Assembly: GCA_024707255.1 (NCBI GenBank)
Contig: JANQAC010000001.1
Span: 620,001 to 684,000 of the forward strand
Direction of reading: 5' to 3'
Length of the DNA stretch: 64,000 nucleotides
DNA from: Asticcacaulis sp.
GTDB lineage: Bacteria > Pseudomonadota > Alphaproteobacteria > Caulobacterales > Caulobacteraceae
Shown here: piece by piece, positions 51,231 to 59,923 of the stretch
Position numbering within the stretch: the first letter of the stretch is position 1
How the letters are laid out: each line of letters opens with the position of its first letter
Translations under genes and position numbers: made by a program
The notes under the pieces: model-generated
What the model was told of the DNA's origin: nothing
What the model saw: only the letters and a program-made list of their open reading frames with translations
The model's database searches: none

Positions 51231-51986
51231 ATGTCCGATAAAGCCACCAGCAAATATCGCGCCCCGGCGCTGGAAAAAGGTCTCGATGTCCTCGAACTCC
51301 TGGCCACCGCCAAATCGCCCATGACCCTGTCGCAGATATCGGCGCGGCTGGACCGGTCGGTCAGCGAACTGTTCCGCATGGTGCAGGTGCTGGAAATCCG
51401 CGGCTATGTCGGGATGTCGGCCAGCGGCGAAGGATTTGAGCTGACCAACAAGCTGTTTTCGCTGGGCATTTCGCGCGGACCAAGCCAGAACCTGCTGGCC
51501 AGCGCCCTGCCCCTGATGCAATCCTTAAGTGACCAGACCCGCCAGGCCTGTCACCTCGCCATCGCCTCGGATGACCGCATGGTGGTCATCGCGCGCATCG
51601 AAGCGCCGGGCGATGTCGGGTTTTCGGTGCGCGTGGGTTATCAGCGGCCGCTGGCCCATTCGACCTCCGGCCTGCTGATCTATGCCTTCCAGAAGCCGAA
51701 GATCCGTGAGCAGTGGCGCGCCCTGCTCAAGCCCGGCCTGTCGCCGGACGAATGGGCCACGTTCGAGGCCCAGGCGGACAAGGCCCAGGCCCAGGGGCAT
51801 TTTTCCGCCCCCTCAAGCTATATCGACGGCATCACCGATATCTCATGCCCGGTCATCAACGATGTTGGGGTCATCGCCGCCCTGACCATGCCGTGGATTC
51901 ATATCGAGGACGGCATTACCCTCGATGACGCTTTGGTGCGCCTGAAAGCCACAGCCAAAACTTTAAGCAAGACACTCGGCGGATAG
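51231..51986 (+). CDS. IclR-family transcriptional regulator, 251 aa
   Basis: N-terminal winged helix (ALEKGLDVLELLATAKSPMTLSQISARLDRSVSELFRMVQVLEIRGYV) and C-terminal effector domain (QACHLAIASDDRMVVIARIEAPGDVGFSVRVGYQRPLAHSTSGLL, ISCPVINDVGVIAALTMP). It is embedded in the catabolic operon, ten bases after the lactonase gene. A local control role, with the sugar acid or its keto-deoxy derivative as effector, is inferred. Confidence 0.9.
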   Translation: MSDKATSKYRAPALEKGLDVLELLATAKSPMTLSQISARLDRSVSELFRMVQVLEIRGYVGMSASGEGFELTNKLFSLGISRGPSQNLLASALPLMQSLSDQTRQACHLAIASDDRMVVIARIEAPGDVGFSVRVGYQRPLAHSTSGLLIYAFQKPKIREQWRALLKPGLSPDEWATFEAQADKAQAQGHFSAPSSYIDGITDISCPVINDVGVIAALTMPWIHIEDGITLDDALVRLKATAKTLSKTLGG

Positions 51987-52072
51987 CCCTTGATTCAGGG
52001 CGGCGCTATCGTTATTAATTTCACATATAAGAACAGTTTCAAACTTAAACAGACCAGAGCAGACGCCGCAAA

Positions 52073-53114
52073 GTGACGACCGCGTACCCCTTTCCCCGCC
52101 GCAGGCTGGGCTCGACCTCCGTCGAGGTGACGGCGCTTGGCTTCGGCGCCGCGGCGCTCGGCAATCTCTTTCGCGCCATTGCTGACGATACGGCGCAGGC
52201 CTGTCTCCAGGCCGCGCTCGACAGCGGCATCGCCTATATCGACACCGCACCGCACTATGGCCAGGGGCTTTCGGAACGCCGCCTCGGCCAGGCCCTCGGA
52301 AAGTCGCTTTTTAGTCGGCCTCCCCTCACCCTTTTCCACCAAGGTCGGCCGCGTCCTGACACCGGTAGCGCCGCCTCCGGCCGGGACTGAACGCCACGGC
52401 TTCATTGATGGCGACCCGTTCGAGCCCGTCTTCGATTACAGCCATGACGGCGTCATGCGGTCTTTCGAGAGCAGCCTGAAGCGCCTGGGGCGTGAAAAGA
52501 TCGATATCCTGCTGGCCCACGATCTGGGCACGGTGACGCATGGTGATGACGCCGCCGGCCATATGAAAGCTTTCCTGGACGGTGGCCTGCGCGCCATGCA
52601 GGATCTGAAGGCCCAGAGGCTGGTGGGCGCGATCGGTCTTGGCGTCAATGAATGGCAGGTGTGCGAAGACCTCCTCGCCCATGCCGACCTGGATGTCGTG
52701 CTCCTGGCCGGCCGCTATACCCTGCTGGAACAGGGCGCGCTTGATAGCTTCCTGCCCCTGTGCGAGGCGAAAGGCGTCTCGGTGATCGTCGGCGGACCGT
52801 TCAATTCCGGCATCCTGATCGGTGGCAATCATTATGATTATGGACGCGTGCCGCCGGAAATCTGCGACCGCGTCACGGAACTGAAAGCCGCTTGCACCGC
52901 GCACAATGTGCCGCTCGCCGCCGCCGCCCTGCAATTTCCGCTCGCCCATCCGGCTGTGGCCTGCGTCATTCCCGGCATGGCCAACGCCGCCGAGGTAGCC
53001 GCCAACGTGGCCCTGTTCGCTCATGATATTCCGTCCGCCCTGTGGGACGATCTTAAAACCGGAGGGCTGCTGCACGACCGCGCGCCCATACCGAAAACAC
53101 GAGTGCTGTCATGA
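52073..53114 (+). CDS. Aldo/keto reductase, L-fucose dehydrogenase-like (one frameshift)
   Basis: AKR barrel, about 347 aa if repaired. N-terminal RRRLGSTSVEVTALGFGAAALGNLF; the catalytic tetrad is visible as Asp and Tyr in YIDTAPHYGQGLSE, Lys in PFSTKVGRVL and His in ILLAHDLG. This matches the D-threo-aldose/L-fucose 1-dehydrogenase and pyridoxal 4-dehydrogenase group, which oxidise the sugar to its lactone. The frame breaks between about 52290 and 52315; one base restores continuity before RFLVGLPSPFSTKVG. The start is GTG 52073. Its stop overlaps the next ATG. Confidence 0.85.
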
Positions 53115-53413
53115 ATACCGGCCCCTTCATCCTGCTCCATCCGGACGACAATGTGCTGGTCTGCCGTCAGCACGCCTTCCGTGGCCAGTCGATCACGCTT
53201 GATGGCGACATTGTCGTTCTCCCCGATGAGATAACGGTCGGCCATAAGATCGCCCGCCGCGACCTGAAGGCCGGTGAAAAGATCATCAAGTACGGCGCCC
53301 CCATCGGCTCGATGAAGACCGATGCCGCGCGCGGCGCCCACATCCACATTCACAATATGCAAAGCGATTATATCAAGAGTCACACGCGCGAGGTCACCGG
53401 TCATGGACATTAA
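53111..53413 (+). CDS. UxaA-type dehydratase, small N-terminal (SAF) subunit, 100 aa
   Basis: Corresponds to the N-terminal SAF domain of altronate/galactarate dehydratases: LLHPDDNVLVCRQ, KIARRDLKAGEKIIKYGAPIGSMKTDAARGAHIHIHNMQSDY. In many sugar-acid loci this domain is a separate gene, as in Campylobacter jejuni cj0483/cj0482. It overlaps the aldo/keto reductase stop (ATGA) and the large subunit by 11 bases, so all three are coupled. Confidence 0.87.
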   Translation: MNTGPFILLHPDDNVLVCRQHAFRGQSITLDGDIVVLPDEITVGHKIARRDLKAGEKIIKYGAPIGSMKTDAARGAHIHIHNMQSDYIKSHTREVTGHGH

Positions 53414-54620
53414 TACACCGTTCCAGGCCTGGCTGCGTCCCGACGGTCGCAAGGGTATCCGCAACGTTATCTGCGTCGTCTATCTCGTCGAGTGCGCCCA
53501 CCATGTGGCGCGCCAGATCGTCAATAAGTGCGACGACAGCGAAGTCCACCTGATCGGCTTCCCCGGCTGCTACCCGAACGACTACGCCTACAAGATGATG
53601 GAAGCCCTGTGTACCCATCCCAATGTCGGCGGTGCGGTTCTGGTGTCGCTCGGCTGCGAAAGCTTCAACCGCGAGGCCCTGAAGCGTCATATCGAAGCCT
53701 CAGGCCGGCCGGTTGAGACCTATGTCATCCAGAACGAGGGCGGCACGCTGGAAACCATCCGCAAGGGGGTCGAGGCTGTCCGCCGTATCCAGGCCATCGC
53801 CAAACAGACGCCGCGCGGCGACATGAACGTGTCCGAACTGATTGTAGGCACCATCTGCGGCGGCTCAGACGGCACATCGGGCATCACCGCCAATCCGGCG
53901 GTCGGCCGCGCCTTCGATACCCTGGGCGCCGCCGGCGCCGCCTGCATCTTCGAGGAAACCGGCGAACTGGTCGGCTGCGAGAAGATCATGGCCTCGCGTG
54001 CGATCACGCCGGAACTGGGCGCCGAGCTGGAAGCCTCGGTACTCAAGGCCGAAAAATACTACACCATCATGGGTTTCGGCTCCTTCGCGCCTGGCAATGC
54101 CGAGGGCGGCCTGACGACCCAGGAAGAGAAGTCGATGGGCGCCTATTCCAAGTCGGGTTCGGCGCCGATCTGCGGCATCATCAAACCGGGCGATGTGCCC
54201 CCCTCCGGCGGTCTTTACCTGCTCGACGTGGTGCCGGATGGCGAGCCGCGCTTTGGCTTCCCGAATATCTCCGACAATGCCGAGATCGTGGAAATGATCG
54301 CCTGCGGGGCACACCTGACGCTCTTCACCACGGGCCGCGGTTCGGTGGTCGGCTCGGCCATTTCACCGGTCATCAAGGTCTGCGCCAATCCGGAAACCTA
54401 TCGAAAGCTGTCAGGCGACATGGATATCGATGCCGGCCGCATTATGGAAGGCCGCGCCACACTCGATGAGGTCGGCGCCGAGATCACCGACCGGGTGCTG
54501 CGTGTCGCCGTCGGCGAGCCATCCCTGAGCGAACAGATGGGCCATCAGGAGTTCATCCTGACCTATAAGGCGTTTGATCCGGTGGGTCCGGCGTGTCTGC
54601 CCCTAAGGACGGCCAGATAG
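53403..54620 (+). CDS. UxaA-type dehydratase, large catalytic subunit, 405 aa
   Basis: The C-terminal catalytic part of an altronate dehydratase-like enzyme: LRPDGRKGIRNVICVVYLVECA, FPGCYPNDYAYKMMEAL, VLVSLGCES, GTICGGSDGTSGITANPAVGRA, PGNAEGGLTTQEEKSMGAYSKSG. These conserved Cys/Glu-bearing stretches bind the metal in this family. Here it most likely dehydrates L-fuconate, or a related acid, to the 2-keto-3-deoxy acid. ATG 53403 overlaps the small-subunit gene. Confidence 0.87.
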   Translation: MDINTPFQAWLRPDGRKGIRNVICVVYLVECAHHVARQIVNKCDDSEVHLIGFPGCYPNDYAYKMMEALCTHPNVGGAVLVSLGCESFNREALKRHIEASGRPVETYVIQNEGGTLETIRKGVEAVRRIQAIAKQTPRGDMNVSELIVGTICGGSDGTSGITANPAVGRAFDTLGAAGAACIFEETGELVGCEKIMASRAITPELGAELEASVLKAEKYYTIMGFGSFAPGNAEGGLTTQEEKSMGAYSKSGSAPICGIIKPGDVPPSGGLYLLDVVPDGEPRFGFPNISDNAEIVEMIACGAHLTLFTTGRGSVVGSAISPVIKVCANPETYRKLSGDMDIDAGRIMEGRATLDEVGAEITDRVLRVAVGEPSLSEQMGHQEFILTYKAFDPVGPACLPLRTAR

Positions 54621-54659
54621 TTTTTTGAACCGTTTTCTTTTGAATATGAGGCACCAGAC

Positions 54660-55388
54660 ATGGGACGTTTAACCGGCAAGACCGCTTTGATCACCGCCGC
54701 CGGGCAGGGCATTGGTCGCGCCACGGCCGAACTCTTCCTGAAGGAAGGCGCCACAGTTATTGCCACCGACATCAATGCCGAGGCCCTGACCGGGCTTGAA
54801 GGTGCCATAACACGCGTGCTCGATGTCACCAGTGCCGAGGCGGTTAAGGCCATCGCTTCCGAATTTTCCGAAGTGAACGTGCTCTATAATTGCGCCGGCG
54901 TTGTCCATGCCGGCACTATTCTCGATTGCGACGAGGATCAGTGGCAGTTCGCGCTCGACCTGAACGTGACGGCGCAGTACCGCATGATCCGCGCCATCCT
55001 GCCGAACATGCTGAAGACGGGCGGCGGTTCGATCATCAACATGTCGTCGGTCGCCTCCTCGATCAAGGGCGTGCCCAACCGCTTCGCCTACGGCGCCACC
55101 AAGGCGAGCGTGATCGGGCTCACAAAGTCGGTGGCAGCGGATTTCGTTACCAAGGGTGTCCGTTGCAACGCCATCTGCCCCGGCACGGTCGAGACGCCGT
55201 CCCTGCTGCAGCGCCTGCGCGACACCGGTGATTTCGACAAGGCCTATGCCGAATTCAATGCCCGCCAGGCGATGGGCCGCCTCGGCCGGACGAGCGAACT
55301 GGCGAATCTGGCGCTTTACCTCGCCTCGGATGAATCGAGCTTCACCACCGGCCAGATCCATATTATCGACGGCGGCTGGATTAACTAG
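54660..55388 (+). CDS. SDR, 2-keto-3-deoxy-L-fuconate dehydrogenase-like, 242 aa
   Basis: Short-chain dehydrogenase: cofactor motif TAAGQGIGRATAELF, Asp in ATDINAEAL (NAD preference), NCAG, catalytic Ser in INMSSVASSIKG, Tyr and Lys in FAYGATKASV, and tail GQIHIIDGGWIN. The opening GRLTGKTALITAAGQGIGRATAELFLKEGATVIATDIN is the pattern of 2-keto-3-deoxy-L-fuconate dehydrogenases (Xanthomonas type) and BDH2. It is the last gene of the operon, 39 bases after the dehydratase. A CAAGGGGC/GCCCCTTG hairpin follows at 55390. Confidence 0.85.
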   Translation: MGRLTGKTALITAAGQGIGRATAELFLKEGATVIATDINAEALTGLEGAITRVLDVTSAEAVKAIASEFSEVNVLYNCAGVVHAGTILDCDEDQWQFALDLNVTAQYRMIRAILPNMLKTGGGSIINMSSVASSIKGVPNRFAYGATKASVIGLTKSVAADFVTKGVRCNAICPGTVETPSLLQRLRDTGDFDKAYAEFNARQAMGRLGRTSELANLALYLASDESSFTTGQIHIIDGGWIN

Positions 55389-55487
55389 CAAGGGGCACAG
55401 CCCCTTGACCCGTTACTCGACAGAGCAAGCGTCCCCCCGACCTCCCCTCCGTAACGCCGACGCCATCACGGGGAAAAAGAACCGCGT

Positions 55488-56339
55488 TTAGCCGTGGAAA
55501 GCGATATCCATCCACACCATCGCCGTATCATCGTGCTTCAGGCACTTCAGCCCTGAATTGGGCTGGTTGAACGGATCGGGCATATGATTGACCGGTTCGA
55601 TGCAGAAATAATCCCCCTCCACCGGTACGAAGACATGCAGCCAGTGGCAGTCCGGTGAGGCGCGCATCGTGTGCGTCAGGCGGTTACCCTCGTAGATTTC
55701 GGCACGGCCCTTGAAGCCGGTATAGGCATTGTCGATGGTTATCTCGTGCGCCAGCGTATCGCCATGCGTCCAGTCTTTTTTCAGCACGCCGGCGTGCCAG
55801 TTGCGCGGCAGGGTTTCCTCGTCGGAAATCCACACGCCATCCACCGCCGCCTTCAGGCGCGAGTCCGGCTTTCGGTTGAAATAGGGATGAAAGCCCAGGC
55901 CCACAGGCATGGTCGCTTTCGACAGGTTCTTGACATTGAGGAAGGCGCGCAAGCCATCGGTGCGCAGTTCGTAGATCAGGGTCGCTTCATATTCCCACGG
56001 CCACTCATCGGCGAAATGGTGATAGCCCAGCACAGCACGCGATGAGGTCGCCTCGATCACTCGCCACGGCCGGCGCCAGCCTTGGCCGTGCAGCGGATGC
56101 GGGTGGCCATCGCCGAGATTGGGGGATAGCTGAACCTTGTGGCCCTCGAAAACAAACTTGCCATTACGAATGCGGTTGCAGAAAGGCACCAGCGGAAAAC
56201 AGGCGGTTTGCAGGGCGTCAGTGGCCCCTTCCGGTGTTGGCCGCATCACATCGACACCATTCCGGGTCAGGCGCGAAATGCTGCCCGCCACATCGGGGTT
56301 GATGTCGAGAAGGGTATCGCCGGAGCTTAAGCGCAGCAT
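55488..56339 (-). CDS. Aldose 1-epimerase, 283 aa
   Basis: Beta-sandwich mutarotase of the GalM/YihR group: FPLVPFCNRIRNGKFVFEGH, the catalytic His in HPHPLHGQGWRRPW, VGLGFHPYFNR, and C-terminal FCIEPVNHMPDPFNQP with the catalytic Glu. It interconverts alpha and beta anomers of aldoses such as D-xylose. It is downstream of the sugar porter on the same strand but beyond a terminator. Confidence 0.9.
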   Translation of the reverse strand: MLRLSSGDTLLDINPDVAGSISRLTRNGVDVMRPTPEGATDALQTACFPLVPFCNRIRNGKFVFEGHKVQLSPNLGDGHPHPLHGQGWRRPWRVIEATSSRAVLGYHHFADEWPWEYEATLIYELRTDGLRAFLNVKNLSKATMPVGLGFHPYFNRKPDSRLKAAVDGVWISDEETLPRNWHAGVLKKDWTHGDTLAHEITIDNAYTGFKGRAEIYEGNRLTHTMRASPDCHWLHVFVPVEGDYFCIEPVNHMPDPFNQPNSGLKCLKHDDTAMVWMDIAFHG

Positions 56340-56397
56340 TTTATCTCTTCTTTGTTATGCGCTACCGCTATCGCTGCCTGAGCGCTTATCGCTTAAC

Positions 56398-56435
56398 TGA
56401 AAAACAAAGGGCGGCGCCTTTCCCTTGCGCCGCCC
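56398..56435 (-). terminator. Terminator of the sugar porter gene
   Basis: On the minus strand GGGCGGCGC-aagggaaag-GCGCCGCCC is followed by TTTGTTTTT, just after the xylE-like stop. Confidence 0.88.
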
Positions 56436-56444
56436 CGGAGTCTT

Positions 56445-57875
56445 TTAGGACTTCTTCCAGAGGCTTTCAATGGCCTCCAGCGTCTTGCCCTTGGTTTCCG
56501 GCACGAACTTCCACACGAACAGCGCGGCCAGGACCGAGCAGGCGGCGTAGACGTAATAGTTCAGGCCGTGATTGAAGACCGCATTGATCGCCGTATCGCC
56601 ATCAACCACCTTGAAGGAGGCGGTGACGATATAGTTGGAGATCCACTGCGCCGCGACCGCGACCGCCATGGCCGGTCCCTTGATCGAGTTCGGGAACATT
56701 TCCGACAGCAGCACCCAGACCACCGGTCCCCACGACAGGGCGAAGCCGGCGATATAGAAGATGGCGGCGTAAAGCAGGGCCGTGCCTTCGGTGTGGGTCT
56801 GGAAGAAGTAACCGAGCGCGGCCATGGAAACGGCCATCATCAAGGCGCCCAGAATCAGCAGCGGCTTGCGGCCCCAGCGATCGACGGTGACGGTGGCGAC
56901 CAGCGTGAACAGCACATTGGCCGCACCGACAATGACGGTTTGCAGCAGGGCCGTATCGGTGCCGGAGCCCATGTTCTTGAACATCAGCGGGGCGTAATAG
57001 AGCACGGCATTGATGCCGACGAACTGCTGGAAGACCGAGAGCAGGACGCCCACCACGATGACGCCGGCGCCGAAGGAGAACAGCTTGCCGGAATGCTCCT
57101 TGAGGCTGTCCTTGATTTCACTCATCGTATTCTGCGCGACTTCCGGACCATCAAGAGAGGTCAGCAGCTTCATGGCCTTTTCTTCGTGGCCTTTCATGAC
57201 GTACCAGCGCGGTGTATCCGGCATGAAGAAGGCAGCCAGGAAGAACAGGGCGGCCGGGATGGCACAGGAGGCCAGCATGTGGCGCCAGCCGGTGGCCAGC
57301 ACCCAGGCGTCATCGCCCATTTCGCCGATCTTCAGATTGACGAAATAGACCAGTAACATGCCGCCGACGATGGCGATCTGCTGGAAGGTGACCAGCAGGC
57401 CGCGCTGCTTGGCCGGGGCGATTTCGGCGATGTAGAGCGGTGAAATCAGCGAGGCCATGCCGATGGCGCAGCCACCGAGGAAGCGATAGACCATGAAGGG
57501 GGTCAGGGCATCAGGCCCCATGCCGCCGATCGGGCCCAGGCCCAGTTCCGGATAGCCGGCCATGATCGACGAGATGAAGAACAGCACGGCGGCGATCATC
57601 ATGCCCGTGCGGCGGCCGATGGCGGTGGCCAGGGGGCCAGCGATCAGCGAGCCCAGGAAGCAGCCCCACAGGGCGATGCCGACGGCATTGCCGGTCATGG
57701 CGTTGCGGGCCAGTTCGCTCAGTTCGGTGCGCGGCTGGACAAAATTATGATCGATGGCTTCGACGGCGCCGGAAATGACGGCGGTGTCGTAACCGAACAA
57801 AAGACCGCCCAGGGCCGCGCCGATGGCGAGACCCATGACCAGTCCCATGTTCACGGACTTGGTTGTTGAGGACAT
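56445..57875 (-). CDS. xylE: MFS sugar porter, xylose-type, 476 aa
   Basis: Twelve-segment sugar:proton symporter. Sugar-porter signatures: GLLFGYDTAVISGAVEAID, RFLGGCAIGMASLISPLYIAEIAPAKQRG, DRWGRKPLL, the QQFVGINAVLYYAP motif and the C-terminal VPETKGKTLEAIESLWKK. Its position beside xylD, xylC, xylB and xylX makes D-xylose the likely substrate, as with the Caulobacter porter. A LacI-type palindrome (58079) and a TTAA-N7-TTAA motif (57974) lie upstream. Confidence 0.88.
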   Translation of the reverse strand: MSSTTKSVNMGLVMGLAIGAALGGLLFGYDTAVISGAVEAIDHNFVQPRTELSELARNAMTGNAVGIALWGCFLGSLIAGPLATAIGRRTGMMIAAVLFFISSIMAGYPELGLGPIGGMGPDALTPFMVYRFLGGCAIGMASLISPLYIAEIAPAKQRGLLVTFQQIAIVGGMLLVYFVNLKIGEMGDDAWVLATGWRHMLASCAIPAALFFLAAFFMPDTPRWYVMKGHEEKAMKLLTSLDGPEVAQNTMSEIKDSLKEHSGKLFSFGAGVIVVGVLLSVFQQFVGINAVLYYAPLMFKNMGSGTDTALLQTVIVGAANVLFTLVATVTVDRWGRKPLLILGALMMAVSMAALGYFFQTHTEGTALLYAAIFYIAGFALSWGPVVWVLLSEMFPNSIKGPAMAVAVAAQWISNYIVTASFKVVDGDTAINAVFNHGLNYYVYAACSVLAALFVWKFVPETKGKTLEAIESLWKKS

Positions 57876-57973
57876 ACCCCTAAAACTCCCTTGTGAGCGG
57901 ACGACATGCCCGCCTTCCCTAACCTGACGCGCCCTCGCCGGATCTTTCCCTGTGTCCGGTGTTATTGGCCCGC

Positions 57974-57988
57974 TTAATCAAAGCTTAA
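57974..57988. promoter_or_regulatory. Perfect TTAA-N7-TTAA motif upstream of xylE
   Basis: TTAA-TCAAAGC-TTAA matches the Caulobacter CtrA consensus exactly, about 100 bp before the xylE start. It is in an AT-rich stretch, so chance occurrence is possible. Confidence 0.3.
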
Positions 57989-58078
57989 TTCGCTCTTGCC
58001 TTTTAAGCAAGCACATCAACCGAAAAGAGCGATATAATCTAATAACTTAGGCGAAAACTCGCCTGTTTACACGCGAAA

Positions 58079-58096
58079 ATTGTTAACGCTAACAAT
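58079..58096. promoter_or_regulatory. LacI-type operator upstream of xylE
   Basis: ATTGTTAACGCTAACAAT is an 18-bp palindrome with one off-centre mismatch, similar to the site before xylX (TTGTTAGCGCTACCAA). A stem (58103-58127) right beside it could end the xylD transcript, although it has no T-run. Confidence 0.6.
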
Positions 58097-58135
58097 GGCG
58101 AAGGGATGATGCACCGCACCATCCCCTCATTGTTA

Positions 58136-59923
58136 TTAGTGATTATGCCGGGGCATTTTCTCGGCGATCTTCCTATATTTCAATGCCGGCTCCATCACTC
58201 CGCCGGTGTGCAGTTGCGATACCGTGGCGCGGTAGATTTCCTGCCAGGGCGTTTGGCTCTCCGGAACCGGCGGCAAACCGTCCTTTTTGCGTGTTTCGAT
58301 AACATCAGGCTCGACCAGCATGTCGCAGGTGCCTTTGTTCAGGTCAATGCGGATGATATCACCGGTACGGAGCCAGGCCAGGCCGCCACCCACCGCCGAT
58401 TCCGGCGAGGCGTTGAGGATGGACGGCGAGTCCGAGGTGCCCGACTGACGGCCGTCGCCCAGGGTCGGCAGCGACGTGATGCCGCGTTTCAGCAGGGCGT
58501 CGGGCGGCTGCATATTGACCACCTCGGCGGAACCCGGCCAGCCGACCACGCCGGAGCCGCGGATGACCAGTATGGTGCGCTCATCGATGCCGAGCGACGG
58601 GTCGTTGAGGCGGTTATGGTAATCGGTCGAGCCATCAAACACGACCGCCTTGCATTCAAAGACATTTTCGTTGCCCGGCTCGCTCAGGTAACGGTCGCGG
58701 AATTCCTTCGAGATCACCGAGGTCTTCATGATGGCGCAGTCGAACAGATTGCCCTTCAGCACCATGAAGCCGGCGCGTTCCATGATCGGATCGGCGACCG
58801 TCCGGATCATTTCGCGGTCCTTGCTGTTTTTACCGGTATTGTTCTCGGTAATCGTCTTGCCGGTGATGGTGGCGGCAGAGCCATCGATCAGCTTGGCGTC
58901 CAGCAGTTCGGCCAGGATGGCAGGCACGCCGCCGGCGCGGTGGAAACGCTCGCCAAGATATTTGCCCGAAGGCTGCATATTGAGGATCAGCGGAATGTCA
59001 TGCGCCTGCATCCAGTCGGCGTCGGTCAGCTCAAAGCCGGCGTGGCGCGCCATGGCGATGATATGCGGCTGGGCATTCGTCGAGCCGCCCATGGCCGCCA
59101 CCGCCGCGATAGCGTTTGTGAAAGAAGACCGGCTCAGGATTTTCGACGGCTTCAGGTCTTCATAAGCCATTTCGACAATGCGACGGCCGGTTTCATAGGC
59201 CATCTGCCCGCGCTCACGGTAAGGCGCCGGAATGGCCGAGCAACCGGGCAATGACAGGCCCATGACCTCGGCAACGGCGTTCATGGTCGAGGCCGTGCCC
59301 ATGGTGTTGCAATGCCCCGCCGAAGGGGCGGAAGCCGCCGCGAGATCGATGAATTCTTCCTCGGTGATCTGCCCCGCCGCCAGCTTGGCGCGCGACCGCC
59401 AGATAATGGTGCCGGAGCCGACAAGTTCGCCTTCATGGTGGCCGTCAAGCATCGGCCCGCCAGACAGGACGATGGCGGGAATATCCATGGCGGTGGCGCC
59501 CATGATGCCCGCCGGTGTGGTCTTGTCGCAGCCGGTGGTCAGCACCACGGCATCGAGCGGATAGGCGTGCAGGATTTCGATCAGGGTCATCATCGACAGA
59601 TTGCGGTCGATGGCGGCCGTCGGGCGGCGGCAGTTCTCAAAAATCGGGTGAACCGGAAATTCCATGCAGATGCCGCCGGCGTCGCGGATGCCATCGCGGG
59701 TGCGCTTGGCCAGTTCGAGATGGATGCGGTTGCACGGCGCGATATCAGAGCCGGATTGCGCGAAGCCGATGATCGGCCGGCCGGAACGCAATTCCTGCGG
59801 CGTGATGCCGTAGTTCATGAAACGCTCCAGATAGAGCGCTGCCAGGTCGATATGACCGGGCGCCTCGAACCAGTCCTGTGAGCGGAAACGGCCATTGGGC
59901 GTGGCGGGGATTCTTTTAGACAT
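58136..59923 (-). CDS. xylD: D-xylonate dehydratase (IlvD/Edd family), 595 aa
   Basis: Fe-S dehydratase converting D-xylonate to 2-keto-3-deoxy-D-xylonate in the Weimberg pathway. It is strikingly like the Caulobacter enzyme: RSGRPIIGFAQSGSDIAPCNRIHLELAKR, PVHPIFENCRRPTAAIDRNLS, VVLTTGCDKTTPAGIM, SAGHCNTMGTASTMN (cluster-binding Cys), YLGERFHRAGGVPA, SLPTLGDGRQSGTSDSPSILNASPE, ending in MPRHNH. Its start overlaps the xylC stop by eight bases, so it is coupled to it. Confidence 0.94.
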   Translation of the reverse strand: MSKRIPATPNGRFRSQDWFEAPGHIDLAALYLERFMNYGITPQELRSGRPIIGFAQSGSDIAPCNRIHLELAKRTRDGIRDAGGICMEFPVHPIFENCRRPTAAIDRNLSMMTLIEILHAYPLDAVVLTTGCDKTTPAGIMGATAMDIPAIVLSGGPMLDGHHEGELVGSGTIIWRSRAKLAAGQITEEEFIDLAAASAPSAGHCNTMGTASTMNAVAEVMGLSLPGCSAIPAPYRERGQMAYETGRRIVEMAYEDLKPSKILSRSSFTNAIAAVAAMGGSTNAQPHIIAMARHAGFELTDADWMQAHDIPLILNMQPSGKYLGERFHRAGGVPAILAELLDAKLIDGSAATITGKTITENNTGKNSKDREMIRTVADPIMERAGFMVLKGNLFDCAIMKTSVISKEFRDRYLSEPGNENVFECKAVVFDGSTDYHNRLNDPSLGIDERTILVIRGSGVVGWPGSAEVVNMQPPDALLKRGITSLPTLGDGRQSGTSDSPSILNASPESAVGGGLAWLRTGDIIRIDLNKGTCDMLVEPDVIETRKKDGLPPVPESQTPWQEIYRATVSQLHTGGVMEPALKYRKIAEKMPRHNH

